Notes: generated from the sequence alone by a model not told the origin. Positions 24,213 to 33,326 are shown, counted from the stretch's first letter. The stretch is 64,000 bases of DNA from Citrifermentans bremense (GCF_014218275.1 NZ_AP023213.1:2954001-3018000); one strand, 5' to 3'. Made by a program: numbers and translations.

Positions 24213-24683
24213 TTACAGCTTTTCCACAACGAAAAGCGCGTCGCCGTACTCGACCGGCTGTGCGTTCTCCTTGCTGATCTTGACGATCTTGCACTTGAAC
24301 TCGGCCTCGATCTCGTTCATGAGCTTCATAGCCTCGACGATGCAGAGGACCTGCCCTTTCTCGACGATCTGGCCGACTTCCACGTAGGGAGCCGCGTCCG
24401 GGGCCGGTGAGCGGTAGAAGGTGCCGACGATGGGAGAGGTGATGACATCACCCTGCTCTTTCTCTGCGGCAGCCGGCGCAGCGGCCGGAGCTGCAGCCGC
24501 AGCAGGAGAGGCGGGAGCCGTGGGAGCGTACTGGTACACGGGGGCCTGCATCTGGAACTGGGGAACGGCGGCGCCGCAGCCCCTCTTGATGACGACCTTG
24601 TCCTCGGCGTTTTCCAGCTCGAACTCGGTGATGTCGGTCTCGGTTACCATCTTTATCAGCATCTTCAGGTCTTTTATATCCAC
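24213..24683 (-). CDS. accB: biotin carboxyl carrier protein
   Basis: The frame is open back to 24740, but AAGGAG lies six bases before a GTG at 24683 and the family starts with this short helix (IDKLKxLIKMV type), so I start there: 156 residues. An N-terminal helical segment is followed by a Pro/Ala-rich swivel (about 60-80), then the biotinyl domain with EAMKLMNE, where the lysine receives biotin. It carries carboxybiotin from AccC to the carboxyltransferase. It is followed by accC and preceded by an M24 peptidase gene with an 81-bp gap. In related genomes efp often lies between those two, but it is absent here. Confidence 0.95.
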   Translation of the reverse strand: MDIKDLKMLIKMVTETDITEFELENAEDKVVIKRGCGAAVPQFQMQAPVYQYAPTAPASPAAAAAPAAAPAAAEKEQGDVITSPIVGTFYRSPAPDAAPYVEVGQIVEKGQVLCIVEAMKLMNEIEAEFKCKIVKISKENAQPVEYGDALFVVEKL

Positions 24684-24764
24684 ATCTTTCTCCTTTGCAT
24701 TTACGCTAACTGCATGATTAAAGGCTACCCCGGAGCGCATCGGGTGCAGCCTGCGTGAAAACGG

Positions 24765-25835
24765 TCAAGGCAATACGATCAGGTCCTTCGGGACCTTGGT
24801 GATGCAGCGGCAGCCGTGGCCTTCGGCGACCACGGTGTCCTCGATCCTCACTCCGCCCCATCCTGGGATGTAGATCCCGGGCTCGATGGTGAATACCATC
24901 CCCTCCTGGATCACGTTCTTGCTGCGCGGCGACGCGGCGGGATGTTCATGAATGTCTATACCAACGCCGTGCCCGAGCCCATGCCCGAAGTACTCGCCGA
25001 AGCCACGGGAGGCGATGTAGTCGCGGGCCACCGCATCGAGGTCCCTGAAGCTCAATCCGGGCCTAACGGCGTTCATGGCGGCGCGCTGGGCGCCCAGAAC
25101 CGTCTCGTACACCTCGCGCTGCCGGCTGTCCGGCTCGCCCAAGGCCACGGTCACCGTCTCGTCCGAGCAGTAACCGCCGTAGATGGCGCCGTAGTCGAAG
25201 GTGACCAGCTCCCCCCTGGCGAGCCTCTTGCCGGACGCCTTGCCGTGAGGCAGCGCGCCCCGCTCGCCGGAGGCGACGATGAAGTCGAAGGACTTGTTCT
25301 CCGCCCCCTTCTCCCGCATGGCGACCTCGAGCATCCAGGCGGCCTCGCTTTCGGTCATGCCGGGTGCAACCCGCTCCAGCGTCTCCAGAAGCGACTGCGA
25401 AGCGATCGCCGCCACCCGCTCCAGTATCTCCAGCTCGCCCGAGTCCTTCACGCTGCGCAGCGCCGCCATCTCGGCGTCCGCCGGGAGGTACTCGATCTGC
25501 GGCGTCTTGCTGCAGAGCTCCTGGTAGACGGCAACCGTGGTGTGGGCCGCCTCGAAGGCTACCTTGGACGGCTGCAGCCTCTGCAGCAACTCGACCAGCG
25601 ATTCCATCTTGTTGGAGAACTCGGCAACTTTTGCGCCTGTGACCTCGGCGCCGGCCTGGGAGGTGTAACGGGAATCGGTCAGAAACCACCCGTCGTCTGG
25701 AGAGAGAACCAGCAGTGCCTCGCTGCCGGTGAACCCGGTAAGGTATCTGATATTACTGAGGTTTGTGACCAGCAGCAGGTCGCCTCCGACCCGCTTGAGG
25801 CACCCCCTGGCCGCAGAGATTCTGTCTATTACCAT
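24765..25835 (-). CDS. pepQ: M24 family Xaa-Pro aminopeptidase/dipeptidase
   Basis: A 356-residue protein. The N-terminal creatinase-like lobe (1-125) is followed by the pita-bread catalytic domain. Metal ligands are visible: the first Asp in FDYGAIYGGYCSDETVTVA, the second Asp ten residues later, the His in GHGLGHGVGIDIHEHP, and Glu in FTIEPGIYIPGWGGVRIEDTVV (two glutamates). It removes an N-terminal residue before proline or splits X-Pro dipeptides; PepQ and PepP-like forms cannot be separated by reading. It lies in the aro-acc run between aroQ (21-bp gap) and accB, a conserved place in Geobacter relatives. Confidence 0.9.
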   Translation of the reverse strand: MVIDRISAARGCLKRVGGDLLLVTNLSNIRYLTGFTGSEALLVLSPDDGWFLTDSRYTSQAGAEVTGAKVAEFSNKMESLVELLQRLQPSKVAFEAAHTTVAVYQELCSKTPQIEYLPADAEMAALRSVKDSGELEILERVAAIASQSLLETLERVAPGMTESEAAWMLEVAMREKGAENKSFDFIVASGERGALPHGKASGKRLARGELVTFDYGAIYGGYCSDETVTVALGEPDSRQREVYETVLGAQRAAMNAVRPGLSFRDLDAVARDYIASRGFGEYFGHGLGHGVGIDIHEHPAASPRSKNVIQEGMVFTIEPGIYIPGWGGVRIEDTVVAEGHGCRCITKVPKDLIVLP

Positions 25836-25856
25836 AAACCCGCCCGTATGACAATC

Positions 25857-26306
25857 TTATTTTCCCAGCCGCTGCGCCAGTGCGCGCAGTCCCAAAAGGT
25901 AGCTTTCGGCGCCGAATCCGCAGATCTGCCCCAGCGCCACCGGGGCTATGTAGCTATGGCTTCTGAACGGCTCCCTGGCGTGGACGTTGGAGAGGTGCAC
26001 TTCAACGGCGGGGAGCGCGACGGCCGCTATGGCGTCGCGGATGGCGACGCTGGTATGGGTGTAGGCAGCGGGGTTGATGAGGATCCCCTGACAGTCCGCC
26101 ATGGCCCCCTGGATGGCGTCGACCATGGCACCTTCCGAATTGGTCTGCAGGATGCGCAGCTCCAGCGAGAGCTCCGAGGCAAGCGCCATGAGCGACTGGT
26201 TGATCCCCTGAAGGGTCGTGGTGCCGTAGACTCCCGGCTCGCGGGTGCCGAGCAGGTTCAGGTTGGGTCCGTGCAGGACCAGTATCCTCACTGCGGGTTT
26301 TGTCAT
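25857..26306 (-). CDS. aroQ: type II 3-dehydroquinate dehydratase
   Basis: The frame is open back to 26435, but the family starts at the ATG at 26306, which overlaps the preceding stop as ATGA: 149 residues. The opening [23 protein letters not shown] is the type II signature with the catalytic Tyr (Y in PGVYG). [32 protein letters not shown] and the final [14 protein letters not shown] are family motifs. It dehydrates 3-dehydroquinate to 3-dehydroshikimate, the third step of the shikimate path, whose second, fifth and seventh steps (aroB, aroK, aroC) are also in this window. Confidence 0.97.
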   Translation of the reverse strand: MTKPAVRILVLHGPNLNLLGTREPGVYGTTTLQGINQSLMALASELSLELRILQTNSEGAMVDAIQGAMADCQGILINPAAYTHTSVAIRDAIAAVALPAVEVHLSNVHAREPFRSHSYIAPVALGQICGFGAESYLLGLRALAQRLGK

Positions 26307-26665
26307 TGCAGCGCCTCCCTGAAACCGGGAGCGGCGCGCTTCAAGAGGTAGCGCCCCTTGCCGAAATTGCCGTCGGCGGCCATGATCAGCGCCACGAAGA
26401 AGTCGTCGCTGATCCCGCGCACGATGACGCTGCACTCGCCGCTGATGATGGAAACCTCTTCCAGTTCGCCGGTCTTCAGCACCCCGACCGTCCTCTTGAT
26501 TTCCTTGAGGACCGAGGCGTATTCGACAGTCATGGTAAGCACGTCGATGCCGGCGGATTCTCTCACGTATTCGTCAATGGAGATGCCGTCGTATCCCATG
26601 ATGACGCCGCCAAGGCCGCCGCCGCTTTCCTCGACGATCGATCTGAGTATCGCCTTAAACCCCAT
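26303..26665 (-). CDS. roadblock/LC7 (MglB-like) protein
   Basis: A 120-residue protein with the roadblock/LC7 fold: an N-terminal helix ([32 protein letters not shown]), the central strand-helix part, and a closing strand ([33 protein letters not shown]). Roadblock proteins such as MglB act as GTPase-activating proteins for small MglA-type GTPases that control cell polarity and pili. No MglA gene is visible here. It overlaps the TPR gene upstream by 11 bp and aroQ downstream by 4 bp (ATGA), so it is embedded in the aro operon. A role in pilus or motility polarity is inferred only. Confidence 0.88.
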   Translation of the reverse strand: MGFKAILRSIVEESGGGLGGVIMGYDGISIDEYVRESAGIDVLTMTVEYASVLKEIKRTVGVLKTGELEEVSIISGECSVIVRGISDDFFVALIMAADGNFGKGRYLLKRAAPGFREALQ

Positions 26666-27857
26666 CTTTTCTTCTCCTTATGTTTTCCAGCCAGCGTTGC
26701 AGCTCGTCCTCGACTGCACCGGCGCCGGCCGCAGACGCGCTCTGCGTCCCCAATGCCTCAAGAGCAGGCTCTTCCATGACGGCCGGGGATTCGATGGCAA
26801 ACGCCGCTTCGGCGGTTGCGGGAAATTCCAGCGTGGTCGGCGTCTCAAGAGGTGCAGGCATCACCACCCCGGCGGGGCGCTCCAGTTGAGCGGCCTCTTG
26901 CGGCTCGACAGGGACGTCCCAACCCGATTCTAACTCGTCGCTTTCCTCTTGCAGTTCGGCCGCGGCATGGGGCTCCGCTGCTGCCAGTCCCAGGGTGGCG
27001 CCTGCAGGTTCGGCGTTCTCATGCTGCAGTTCCTGCATTTCCTGCAGTTCCGCCAGGCGCAACCGGTACTGCGAGTTGGCCGGGTGTGCGGCGATGAGTT
27101 CCCGGTAGATCCCCTGCGCCTTATCGATGAACCCCTGCGACACGTAGAGCTCGGCCAGGGTCGCGGTGGTCAGCGGATCGGGCGTGGCGGCCTCGCTGCT
27201 CCGGGGGACCGGCTCATCTTCGACCTCTTCCAGGTCCTCTATGGCCCAGATGTCGTCTTCCTGCGCAGGCGCAGCGGCAGCAGGCGCTGCAGGTTGAATC
27301 GGCTGCACCGCGGGACCAAGAGGCGCGACGCCCGGTTCGAAGGTGTCAGGTTCGAGAGGTTCCAGCTCTTCCACCACCTCGTCCAGTTCCTCTATGACCT
27401 CGAGATCCTCCAGCAGCTCCTCGGGTTCCGTCTGGTCCGGGAGTAAGGCGACCGAGTTCAGCAGCAGCGAGCTTTCCAGGTCGTCGGGATCCTGCGCAAG
27501 CACCTGCTCCAGTACCTTGCGCGCCAGGACGATCTCGTTTTGCTCCACGTAGAGCTGGCCCAGAAGTTTCAGGGCCTCCAGGTGATTGGGCTGGAGCGCC
27601 ACAGCACGTTCCATTGCGCTGCGCGCCTGTCCGGTGAGCCCCTTCGCGTAGCAGGCGGCACCAAGGGCCAGGAAACCGGCGGGGAGTTCGGGATGGGCAG
27701 CGCACCCTTTCTCGGCCACCATGATGGCATCGTCCAAAAGACCGAGCTTTCGATACAGCTCAGAGAGTGGCGCGAAGCAAAGGTTCTTGGCATCGGCGGC
27801 CAGCATGTCCTCGTAGCGCTGAATCTCGGTCCAGAAGGATAAAGCGTCCTCTACCAT
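26655..27857 (-). CDS. TPR-containing protein with long acidic/Ala-Pro linker
   Basis: A 400-residue cytoplasmic protein with no signal peptide. TPR repeats occupy about residues 15-160 (LSELYRKLGLLDDAIMVAEKG, LALGAACYAKGLTGQARSAMERAV, LKLLGQLYVEQNEIVLARKVLEQVL). A Glu-rich and then Ala/Pro-rich linker (about 165-235) is followed by one more TPR (TLAELYVSQGFIDKAQGIYRELI, about 235-275), another low-complexity stretch, and a short conserved-looking tail, [14 protein letters not shown]. The overlap with the roadblock gene by 11 bp suggests the two proteins work together, the TPR protein perhaps as scaffold. The position between aroB and the roadblock gene is conserved in style but its role is unknown. 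Confidence 0.82.
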   Translation of the reverse strand: MVEDALSFWTEIQRYEDMLAADAKNLCFAPLSELYRKLGLLDDAIMVAEKGCAAHPELPAGFLALGAACYAKGLTGQARSAMERAVALQPNHLEALKLLGQLYVEQNEIVLARKVLEQVLAQDPDDLESSLLLNSVALLPDQTEPEELLEDLEVIEELDEVVEELEPLEPDTFEPGVAPLGPAVQPIQPAAPAAAAPAQEDDIWAIEDLEEVEDEPVPRSSEAATPDPLTTATLAELYVSQGFIDKAQGIYRELIAAHPANSQYRLRLAELQEMQELQHENAEPAGATLGLAAAEPHAAAELQEESDELESGWDVPVEPQEAAQLERPAGVVMPAPLETPTTLEFPATAEAAFAIESPAVMEEPALEALGTQSASAAGAGAVEDELQRWLENIRRRKDGV

Positions 27858-27858
27858 G

Positions 27859-28947
27859 TCAATCTCCTATGCCGCAGATCTCCAGCAGCGCCCCCAGGTC
27901 GGTGAGCCTTTCCATGCGGTAGGCGCCGATCCCCTGGTTGCAGATGAACAAGAGTCCCTTGTCACGTACCTTCTTGTCGTGCGAGAGCGCCTCCAGGTAC
28001 TGTCGAGCCGGGAAGGAAGGAAGTTCCGTCGGAAGTCCCAGCGCCTGGATGAGCACCTCGATCCGGTCCCGGTCCGCCTGGGAGCAAAAGCCGTAGTGCT
28101 GGGAGATCCGCGCCGCCTGCACGATGCCGATGGCGACCGCCTCACCGTGCAGGTAGCGTGTGTACCCGGTGAGGGTCTCAACGGCGTGCCCCAAGGTGTG
28201 CCCGTAGTTCAGCACCGCGCGCACCCCCCCTTCCCGCTCGTCCTCCGCCACGACCTTCGCCTTGATGGCACAGCTGCGGCTGACCGCCTGAATCAGGGCC
28301 TCCTTGTCGCGAGCCAAAAGCAGTGCCGCGTTTTTCTCCAGGAAGTCGAAGAAGCCGCGGTCCAGAACCGCGCCGTACTTGACGATCTCTCCCAAACCGC
28401 TCAGGAACTCCCTTTCCGGCAGGGTGTCGAGGGTGGCTACGTCGATGAGAACGGCCTTGGGCTGGTAGAAGGCTCCGATCAGGTTCTTGCCGCGGGGGTG
28501 GTTGATGCCGGTCTTGCCTCCGACGCTGGAGTCGACCTGGGAAAGAAGCGTGGTGGGGATCTGTACGAAGGGAATGCCGCGCAGGTAGCTCGCGGCGGCA
28601 AACCCGGCCATGTCGCCTATAACCCCGCCCCCAAGAGCAAGGATGAAGGAGCCGCGGTCCAGCGAGGCGTCGACCAAGCCGTCATAGATCAGGTTAAGGG
28701 TAGCGCTGTTCTTGTAAGCCTCGCCGTCCGGAAGAGATACCAGCACCACACGGTACCCCGCCCGCTCCATCGAGAGGCGGACCGTTTCGTAGTAGAGGGG
28801 GGCAACGGTGGTGTTGCTGACCACAGCCGCCGTTCCGGACAGGCCTACCTCGCGGCAAAGGGAGCCGATTCGGTCGAGATTGCCGGCGCCCAGTTCGATG
28901 TCGTAGCTCCGCTCGTCGAGCGCCACCCTGATTTGTTCAGCTTTCAC
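27859..28947 (-). CDS. aroB: 3-dehydroquinate synthase
   Basis: A 362-residue NAD-dependent enzyme. The NAD-binding stretch DGEAYKNSATLNLIYDGL and then SFILALGGGVIGDMAGFAAASYLRGIPFVQIPTTLLSQVDSSVGGKTGIN is diagnostic, as is the zinc-ligand region NYGHTLGHAVETLTGYTRYLHGEAVAIG near 245-275. It converts DAHP to 3-dehydroquinate, the second shikimate step. It overlaps aroK by four bases (ATGA) and precedes the TPR gene with only one base between them, so aroK-aroB-TPR-roadblock-aroQ is very compact. Confidence 0.97.
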   Translation of the reverse strand: MKAEQIRVALDERSYDIELGAGNLDRIGSLCREVGLSGTAAVVSNTTVAPLYYETVRLSMERAGYRVVLVSLPDGEAYKNSATLNLIYDGLVDASLDRGSFILALGGGVIGDMAGFAAASYLRGIPFVQIPTTLLSQVDSSVGGKTGINHPRGKNLIGAFYQPKAVLIDVATLDTLPEREFLSGLGEIVKYGAVLDRGFFDFLEKNAALLLARDKEALIQAVSRSCAIKAKVVAEDEREGGVRAVLNYGHTLGHAVETLTGYTRYLHGEAVAIGIVQAARISQHYGFCSQADRDRIEVLIQALGLPTELPSFPARQYLEALSHDKKVRDKGLLFICNQGIGAYRMERLTDLGALLEICGIGD

Positions 28948-29471
28948 AAGAACCCCTTCAAAGAATCGAGTACTTCCGAGGCGACCGCCTCGACGGTCTT
29001 GCCGGTGGTGTCGATGCGCAGGTCGGCGTCGGCGTAGAACCGTTCGCGCCCTTCAAGCATGGAGCTGATCCGTTCCACCGACGCGTCCGCGGCGAGAAGC
29101 GGCCGTTCGCTGTCTCCGGTGACGCGCGCGGCGATGGTCTCAACGCTAGCGGTGAGGTTGACGATGCGGCCCGAGGCCCGCATGGCCGCGCGGTTTTCAG
29201 AGGCGATGACGGCCCCTCCCCCGGTGGAGACTACCTGTGACGGGCGGGAAGCCACCTCGACCAGTGCGGCTGACTCGAACGCCCTGAAAGCCTGCTCCCC
29301 TTCGGAGGCAAAGATTTCCTTGATGCTGGCGCCGGCCCGGTCCACGATCACCTGGTCCAGGTCAACGAAGCTCCAGCCAAGCCTTTGGGCGAGGACGCGG
29401 CCGACGGTGGTCTTGCCGCAGCCCATGAATCCGGTGAGAAAGATGTTGTTCTTCAAGCAAAACCCCAACAA
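28944..29471 (-). CDS. aroK: shikimate kinase
   Basis: About 175 residues from a TTG at 29471; another TTG at 29456 would give the more usual start KNNIFLTGFMGCGKTTVGR. The P-loop GFMGCGKTT lies near residues 14-22, the shikimate-binding DLDQVI near 37-42, and the glycine-rich VVSTGGGAV near 81-89. It phosphorylates shikimate at the 3-position. It is followed by aroB with a 4-bp overlap and preceded by a 152-bp gap that contains an ACAGAGG array and separates it from aroC. Confidence 0.93.
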   Translation of the reverse strand: MLGFCLKNNIFLTGFMGCGKTTVGRVLAQRLGWSFVDLDQVIVDRAGASIKEIFASEGEQAFRAFESAALVEVASRPSQVVSTGGGAVIASENRAAMRASGRIVNLTASVETIAARVTGDSERPLLAADASVERISSMLEGRERFYADADLRIDTTGKTVEAVASEVLDSLKGFL

Positions 29472-29480
29472 GCATAAATC

Positions 29481-29614
29481 GGAACACAGAGGTCACCGAG
29501 GCACACGGAGGTCACAGAGGGAAAACAGAACCAAAGGCACTCAGTTATCCCCTTCATCAGGGTTTGCCTTCCTCAGATGTTCCTCTGTGAACCTCTGTGT
29601 CCTCTGTGGTGAGA
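29481..29614. repeat. ACAGAGG-type short tandem array with inverted copy
   Basis: The left part (29481-29520) holds units resembling ACAGAGGTC (ACAGAGG, ACCGAGG, ACGGAGG, ACAGAGG). The right part (29577-29614) holds the reverse complement (CCTCTGTGAACCTCTGTGTCCTCTGTGG). About 56 bp lie between. Located between aroC and aroK. Confidence 0.8.
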
Positions 29615-29623
29615 GCCTTTGAC

Positions 29624-30805
29624 CTAGAATTCCCGCAGGTACTCTATGTACGAGGAGTAGTTCCTGGCGGTCTCGGCGACGGAGTCGCCGCCGAACTTGT
29701 CCATGAAGGCCGACGCTATCTCGATGGCGACGACCGCCTCGGCGACCACCGACGCAGCCGGAACGGCGCAGCAGTCCGAGCGCTCCACAGTCGCCTCGAA
29801 CGGCTCCTTGGTCAGGATGTCGACCGACTGCAGCGGCCGGTACAGGGTCGGGATCGGCTTCATGGCGCCACAGATCACGATCTCCTCGCCGTTGGTGATC
29901 CCCCCCTCGAGCCCCCCCGCGCGGTTGGTGTTGCGGTAGAAACCCGTCTTCTCCCCGCGCGCCACCCGCTGCTGGTCGAAGAAGATCTCGTCGTGCACCT
30001 GGGAGCCCGGAAGACGCGCCGTCTCGAAACCGGCGCCGACCTCGACCCCCTTGAAGGCCTGAATGCTCATCACGGCTGCGGCGAGCCTCGCGTCGAGCCT
30101 CCGGTCCCACTGCACATGGCTCCCAAGCCCCACCGGGACGCCGGTCACCCGCACCTCCACCACGCCGCCCAGCGTGTCGCCGGCGTCCTTGGCGCGGTCG
30201 ATGGCCGCGATCATCTCAAGTTCCGCCTTCGCGTCGTAGGTGTAGACCGGGGAGGCGGCTATCGCCTCCTGCAGCGCCTTCACGCTCAAGTCGGGACGCT
30301 CGGCCTTCACCCCGCCAAGTTCCAGGACGCAGCCGGTCACCGCGATGCCGAAACGGGCGAGGTAGGCCTTGGCGACGGCCCCCACCGCCACGCGGACGGC
30401 GGTCTCGCGGGCGCTGGAGCGCTCCAGGATGTTGCGCACGTCGCTTTGGCAGTACTTCATGGCGCCGGGGAGATCAGCGTGGCCGGGCCTTGCACGGGTA
30501 ACCCTGATGCTGTCGTCGCGGTGCTCCGCGTAAGGGGACATCCGCTCTTCCCAGTTGACCCAGTCGGAGTTCTCCACGACGAGCGTGATCGGGGACCCCA
30601 TGGTCTCGCCCCAGCGCACGCCGGAGAGGATGCGCACCTTGTCAGTCTCGATCTTCATGCGGCCGCCCCGGCCGTACCCACCCTGCCTGCGCGCGAGATC
30701 GACGTTGATGTCAGCTTCGCTGATCTTGAGACCGGAAGGGATTCCCTCGACTATGGCGGTCAACTGCGGGCCGTGCGATTCCCCCGCGGTAAGGTATCTG
30801 AACAT
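29624..30805 (-). CDS. aroC: chorismate synthase
   Basis: A 393-residue enzyme. The family signatures are readable: GESHGPQL near the start, [15 protein letters not shown] near 130-145, [22 protein letters not shown] near 160-180, and [13 protein letters not shown] near 295. It removes phosphate from EPSP to make chorismate using reduced FMN. It completes the aro set here (aroB, aroQ, aroK, aroC); chorismate also feeds MqnA. Start has AGGAG upstream. A 179-bp gap with a hairpin separates it from the Ig-like lipoprotein gene. Confidence 0.97.
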   Translation of the reverse strand: MFRYLTAGESHGPQLTAIVEGIPSGLKISEADINVDLARRQGGYGRGGRMKIETDKVRILSGVRWGETMGSPITLVVENSDWVNWEERMSPYAEHRDDSIRVTRARPGHADLPGAMKYCQSDVRNILERSSARETAVRVAVGAVAKAYLARFGIAVTGCVLELGGVKAERPDLSVKALQEAIAASPVYTYDAKAELEMIAAIDRAKDAGDTLGGVVEVRVTGVPVGLGSHVQWDRRLDARLAAAVMSIQAFKGVEVGAGFETARLPGSQVHDEIFFDQQRVARGEKTGFYRNTNRAGGLEGGITNGEEIVICGAMKPIPTLYRPLQSVDILTKEPFEATVERSDCCAVPAASVVAEAVVAIEIASAFMDKFGGDSVAETARNYSSYIEYLREF

Positions 30806-30919
30806 GCACTCTCCTAGCTATAGTTTTCAAATGCCGGCACCAGCGGCAACGCGATTGTCTCGGCTATTGCGGCGGATAATATCAACAAAAACAGCCACAG
30901 GCAAAACAATATCACCGGG

Positions 30920-30953
30920 CAAACGAAAGCCAGGCTGTTCCCCTGGCTTTCGT
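30920..30953 (-). terminator. hairpin after the pil/Ig-like operon
   Basis: ACGAAAGCCAG (30923-30933) pairs perfectly with CTGGCTTTCGT (30943-30953) around a 9-base loop. On the minus strand it is followed by only TTTG, so it may be a weak or factor-aided terminator between the pil operon and aroC. Confidence 0.6.
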
Positions 30954-30984
30954 GAAATATAATTAACTATATAAGGTTGTACTG

Positions 30985-32901
30985 CTAAAAGTTACCAGTT
31001 ACTGCTATAAGCTTCGTGGTCTCTAGTCCCCTTGGTGTGGTGACCTTGATGGTGATGTATCCGGACTGTGCCTTTGGTGTTTCGGCAGCGGCTAGGTTGA
31101 AGGAGAGTGTTACCCCATATCCTACATTCTGAGGTAGGGTGTAGTTGGTGTTCCCTGTCAATTTGCCGAAAGGTGCCGTCGTTGTGATGGTAGTGCCAGA
31201 TGGCATCGTGTTGCCATTGAGGTCCCTGACGGTAACTGTGAAAATTCCCGGTGCCAAAAGCGAGTTTGTAGAGGTCACTATGCTCGCCTCTGAAGTCGAC
31301 ATCACTAACACAGAGTTGCTGAAGACGTGTTTAGAAATCGAGGCTCCGCTGTTACCACTCCCCTGGAGGACGCCGTTATATTTGCCGTCGCCGGCGCTGT
31401 AAAGATGATCGCCGTTAAAATCGATAAAGGTTTCTGTGGCGTCCCGAAAACCGCTCTCGTTGTCGTCACGGAAAGCTTCAGGATCGTCCTTAATAGTATC
31501 GAGACCAATATCTGCCAAGCCGTTACCGTTGAGATCCACGAAAGATTCCTCACCTAGCGCATAAGCAAGAATTACAGCGCGGCCATTAGCCAAGGCGCCA
31601 CCAGCTATAACGGGACGCGGATTTTGGCTGGTCCAGTTGACCGTACAGGCCCCATTAACTGTGACACAGGATGGTTCGATAGAACCGCCAGAAGTGGTGA
31701 AATAGACAGCAGTTCCGTCGGGAACCGGATTATGAAAATGATCGGATAGGCGAGCGGTAACGCTAGAATTAACGCCGTCGTAGTTGAATGCCTCAGGATT
31801 CATGTTGCCAAGGGAGATGGAGAAACCATCTTGGGCGGGCGCGCCAGTCTGAATAGTAAGTTGATCAGACTGGGTGGTAAGTGTAGTGCTCCCCACCACA
31901 GCTGTTGCGCGGACTCGAACAGGCCCTGCTATAACACCGGATTGTACCCTAGTACTGACCAAACCGCTGGAATCGGTGCTGCCGGTGGCTGTGGAGAGTG
32001 AAACCCCACCCACATCGGTGATTAGCGCGAACGTTACTGCTTGGTTAGCTTTTGGGTTACCAACGGTATCGAGAACCTTGAAAGTGACAAGTGAGCTGTC
32101 TTGGACGCCGACTCCCCCCATCCCTTTTACCCCAATGGTAGCAGGGGATGCAGAAACAAAGGAAATCGATGCTGCCGTCAGAGGGATAACAGTAAAAGTT
32201 ATCGTTTTGGAAGAACCGGCGATGGAAGCAGTAATGGTGTCATCCCCCGATGCCGTTTCAGCAGTGTAAGTAGTCGATGCAGTGCCGTTAACAGTAGAGA
32301 CCGGAGAGCTAATAGATGCCTTGCCCTGCCCAGACATAGTCGAAGTGAAAACAACGTCCACAGATTGAGTAGTGTAAGGATTGCCATTTGCATCTAGTAC
32401 ATCAACGGCTATACCTTGGCTGCTACCGTAGTTTATACGGCCACTAGCATTATCGAGTAACCTCAGGTTCGCGAGTGTCAGTGGCGGCAGATTAACGCTG
32501 AAGAGCCCAGTAGAGGTAATAAGTCTATTGTCCACAGTCGCGGAAGCGGTTAACTGTCCTTGTCCGGAAGTGGAACCAGCGGTCAAAGTGACTGTTGCAA
32601 TACCGTTTTCATCGGTACGGATACCGCTTCCGGGAGTGAGAGTCCCCAAAGTGGTTGAAAACGTTACAGCGACCCCGGCAGCGGGAGTGCCGTCTACTTT
32701 TTTGAAAGTCGCAGTGGCGGTTGTGGTCCCGGCGATATTCAACGAGGTATTTTCGATACTGAGAGCGACGTTTGATGAGCCGATAGTGATGGTCGGGCCT
32801 GCGGCGCCGGAATTGCCACCACCAGAGCAACCACAACTAAACATCATCAAAAGGCTTAAGGCAACAACCGGAATTAGCTTAAACAGATTGTGCATTATCA
32901 T
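30985..32901 (-). CDS. surface lipoprotein with Ig-like (invasin-type) repeats
   Basis: A 638-residue exported protein with a probable lipoprotein signal (hydrophobic core, then SCGCSGG near residues 22-28). At least four bacterial Ig-like repeats of Big_1/invasin type follow, with the recurrent pattern ATATFKKVDGTPAAGVAVTF ... DENGIATVTLTA (about 55-130), then units near 140-235, 240-345 and 350-430. Residues about 455-510 hold Asp/Asn-rich loops such as DLNGNGLADIGLD and DFNGDHLYSAGDG, probably Ca-binding. A last Ig-like unit follows. By eye it is AT-richer, with more rare codons than the pil and aro genes around it, suggesting transfer or different selection. It follows a similar small lipoprotein gene by 14 bp. 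A surface-adhesion role is inferred. Confidence 0.8.
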   Translation of the reverse strand: MIMHNLFKLIPVVALSLLMMFSCGCSGGGNSGAAGPTITIGSSNVALSIENTSLNIAGTTTATATFKKVDGTPAAGVAVTFSTTLGTLTPGSGIRTDENGIATVTLTAGSTSGQGQLTASATVDNRLITSTGLFSVNLPPLTLANLRLLDNASGRINYGSSQGIAVDVLDANGNPYTTQSVDVVFTSTMSGQGKASISSPVSTVNGTASTTYTAETASGDDTITASIAGSSKTITFTVIPLTAASISFVSASPATIGVKGMGGVGVQDSSLVTFKVLDTVGNPKANQAVTFALITDVGGVSLSTATGSTDSSGLVSTRVQSGVIAGPVRVRATAVVGSTTLTTQSDQLTIQTGAPAQDGFSISLGNMNPEAFNYDGVNSSVTARLSDHFHNPVPDGTAVYFTTSGGSIEPSCVTVNGACTVNWTSQNPRPVIAGGALANGRAVILAYALGEESFVDLNGNGLADIGLDTIKDDPEAFRDDNESGFRDATETFIDFNGDHLYSAGDGKYNGVLQGSGNSGASISKHVFSNSVLVMSTSEASIVTSTNSLLAPGIFTVTVRDLNGNTMPSGTTITTTAPFGKLTGNTNYTLPQNVGYGVTLSFNLAAAETPKAQSGYITIKVTTPRGLETTKLIAVTGNF

Positions 32902-32915
32902 GTTTTTCCTTTCCT

Positions 32916-33311
32916 TTACAGAGCAGAAAGTTCGAGTTGTTTAGATTGCCTTAGACCACCCGTTGTAGCCGTTACAGTGACCAGAATCGCCTCGTTAATC
33001 TGTGTGTAGTTAACAGTGACCGGTGGTGTGGTGCCACTGCTGTCGGTAAAAACCTCAGTGGAGTACGGCGTACCTATAGTGCCGGAGGCAGAACGAGCAG
33101 TGAAGTTGAGAATGATAGGCACACCTGATACGGAGGATGCAGTGCCATTAGCATATGTGGCGGTAGCGGTGACTACATGCTGCCCCGCGAGCAATTGAGA
33201 GGAAGCATCAAGAGTTAACAAACCGTTGGTATTACTATCCCCCCCACTTCCACATGCTGAAAGTGCTAGTAAGGCTAGTAACAACAAAAATCTTCTAGAA
33301 CAACTCAACAT
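32916..33311 (-). CDS. small Ig-like lipoprotein
   Basis: A 131-residue exported protein with a clear lipoprotein signal, LALLALSACGSGG (Cys near residue 20). The mature part is one Ig-like unit of the same type as the larger protein downstream (GQHVVTATATYANGTASSVSGVPIILNF ... INEAILVTVTATTGG). Like its neighbour it is AT-richer than the pil genes. It starts 15 bp after the pilQ stop and ends 14 bp before the larger Ig-like gene, so it is probably read from the pil operon. It could be a truncated repeat copy of the larger protein. Function unknown; outer-membrane surface location inferred. Confidence 0.78.
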   Translation of the reverse strand: MLSCSRRFLLLLALLALSACGSGGDSNTNGLLTLDASSQLLAGQHVVTATATYANGTASSVSGVPIILNFTARSASGTIGTPYSTEVFTDSSGTTPPVTVNYTQINEAILVTVTATTGGLRQSKQLELSAL

Positions 33312-33326
33312 AAATTTCTCCTTATA

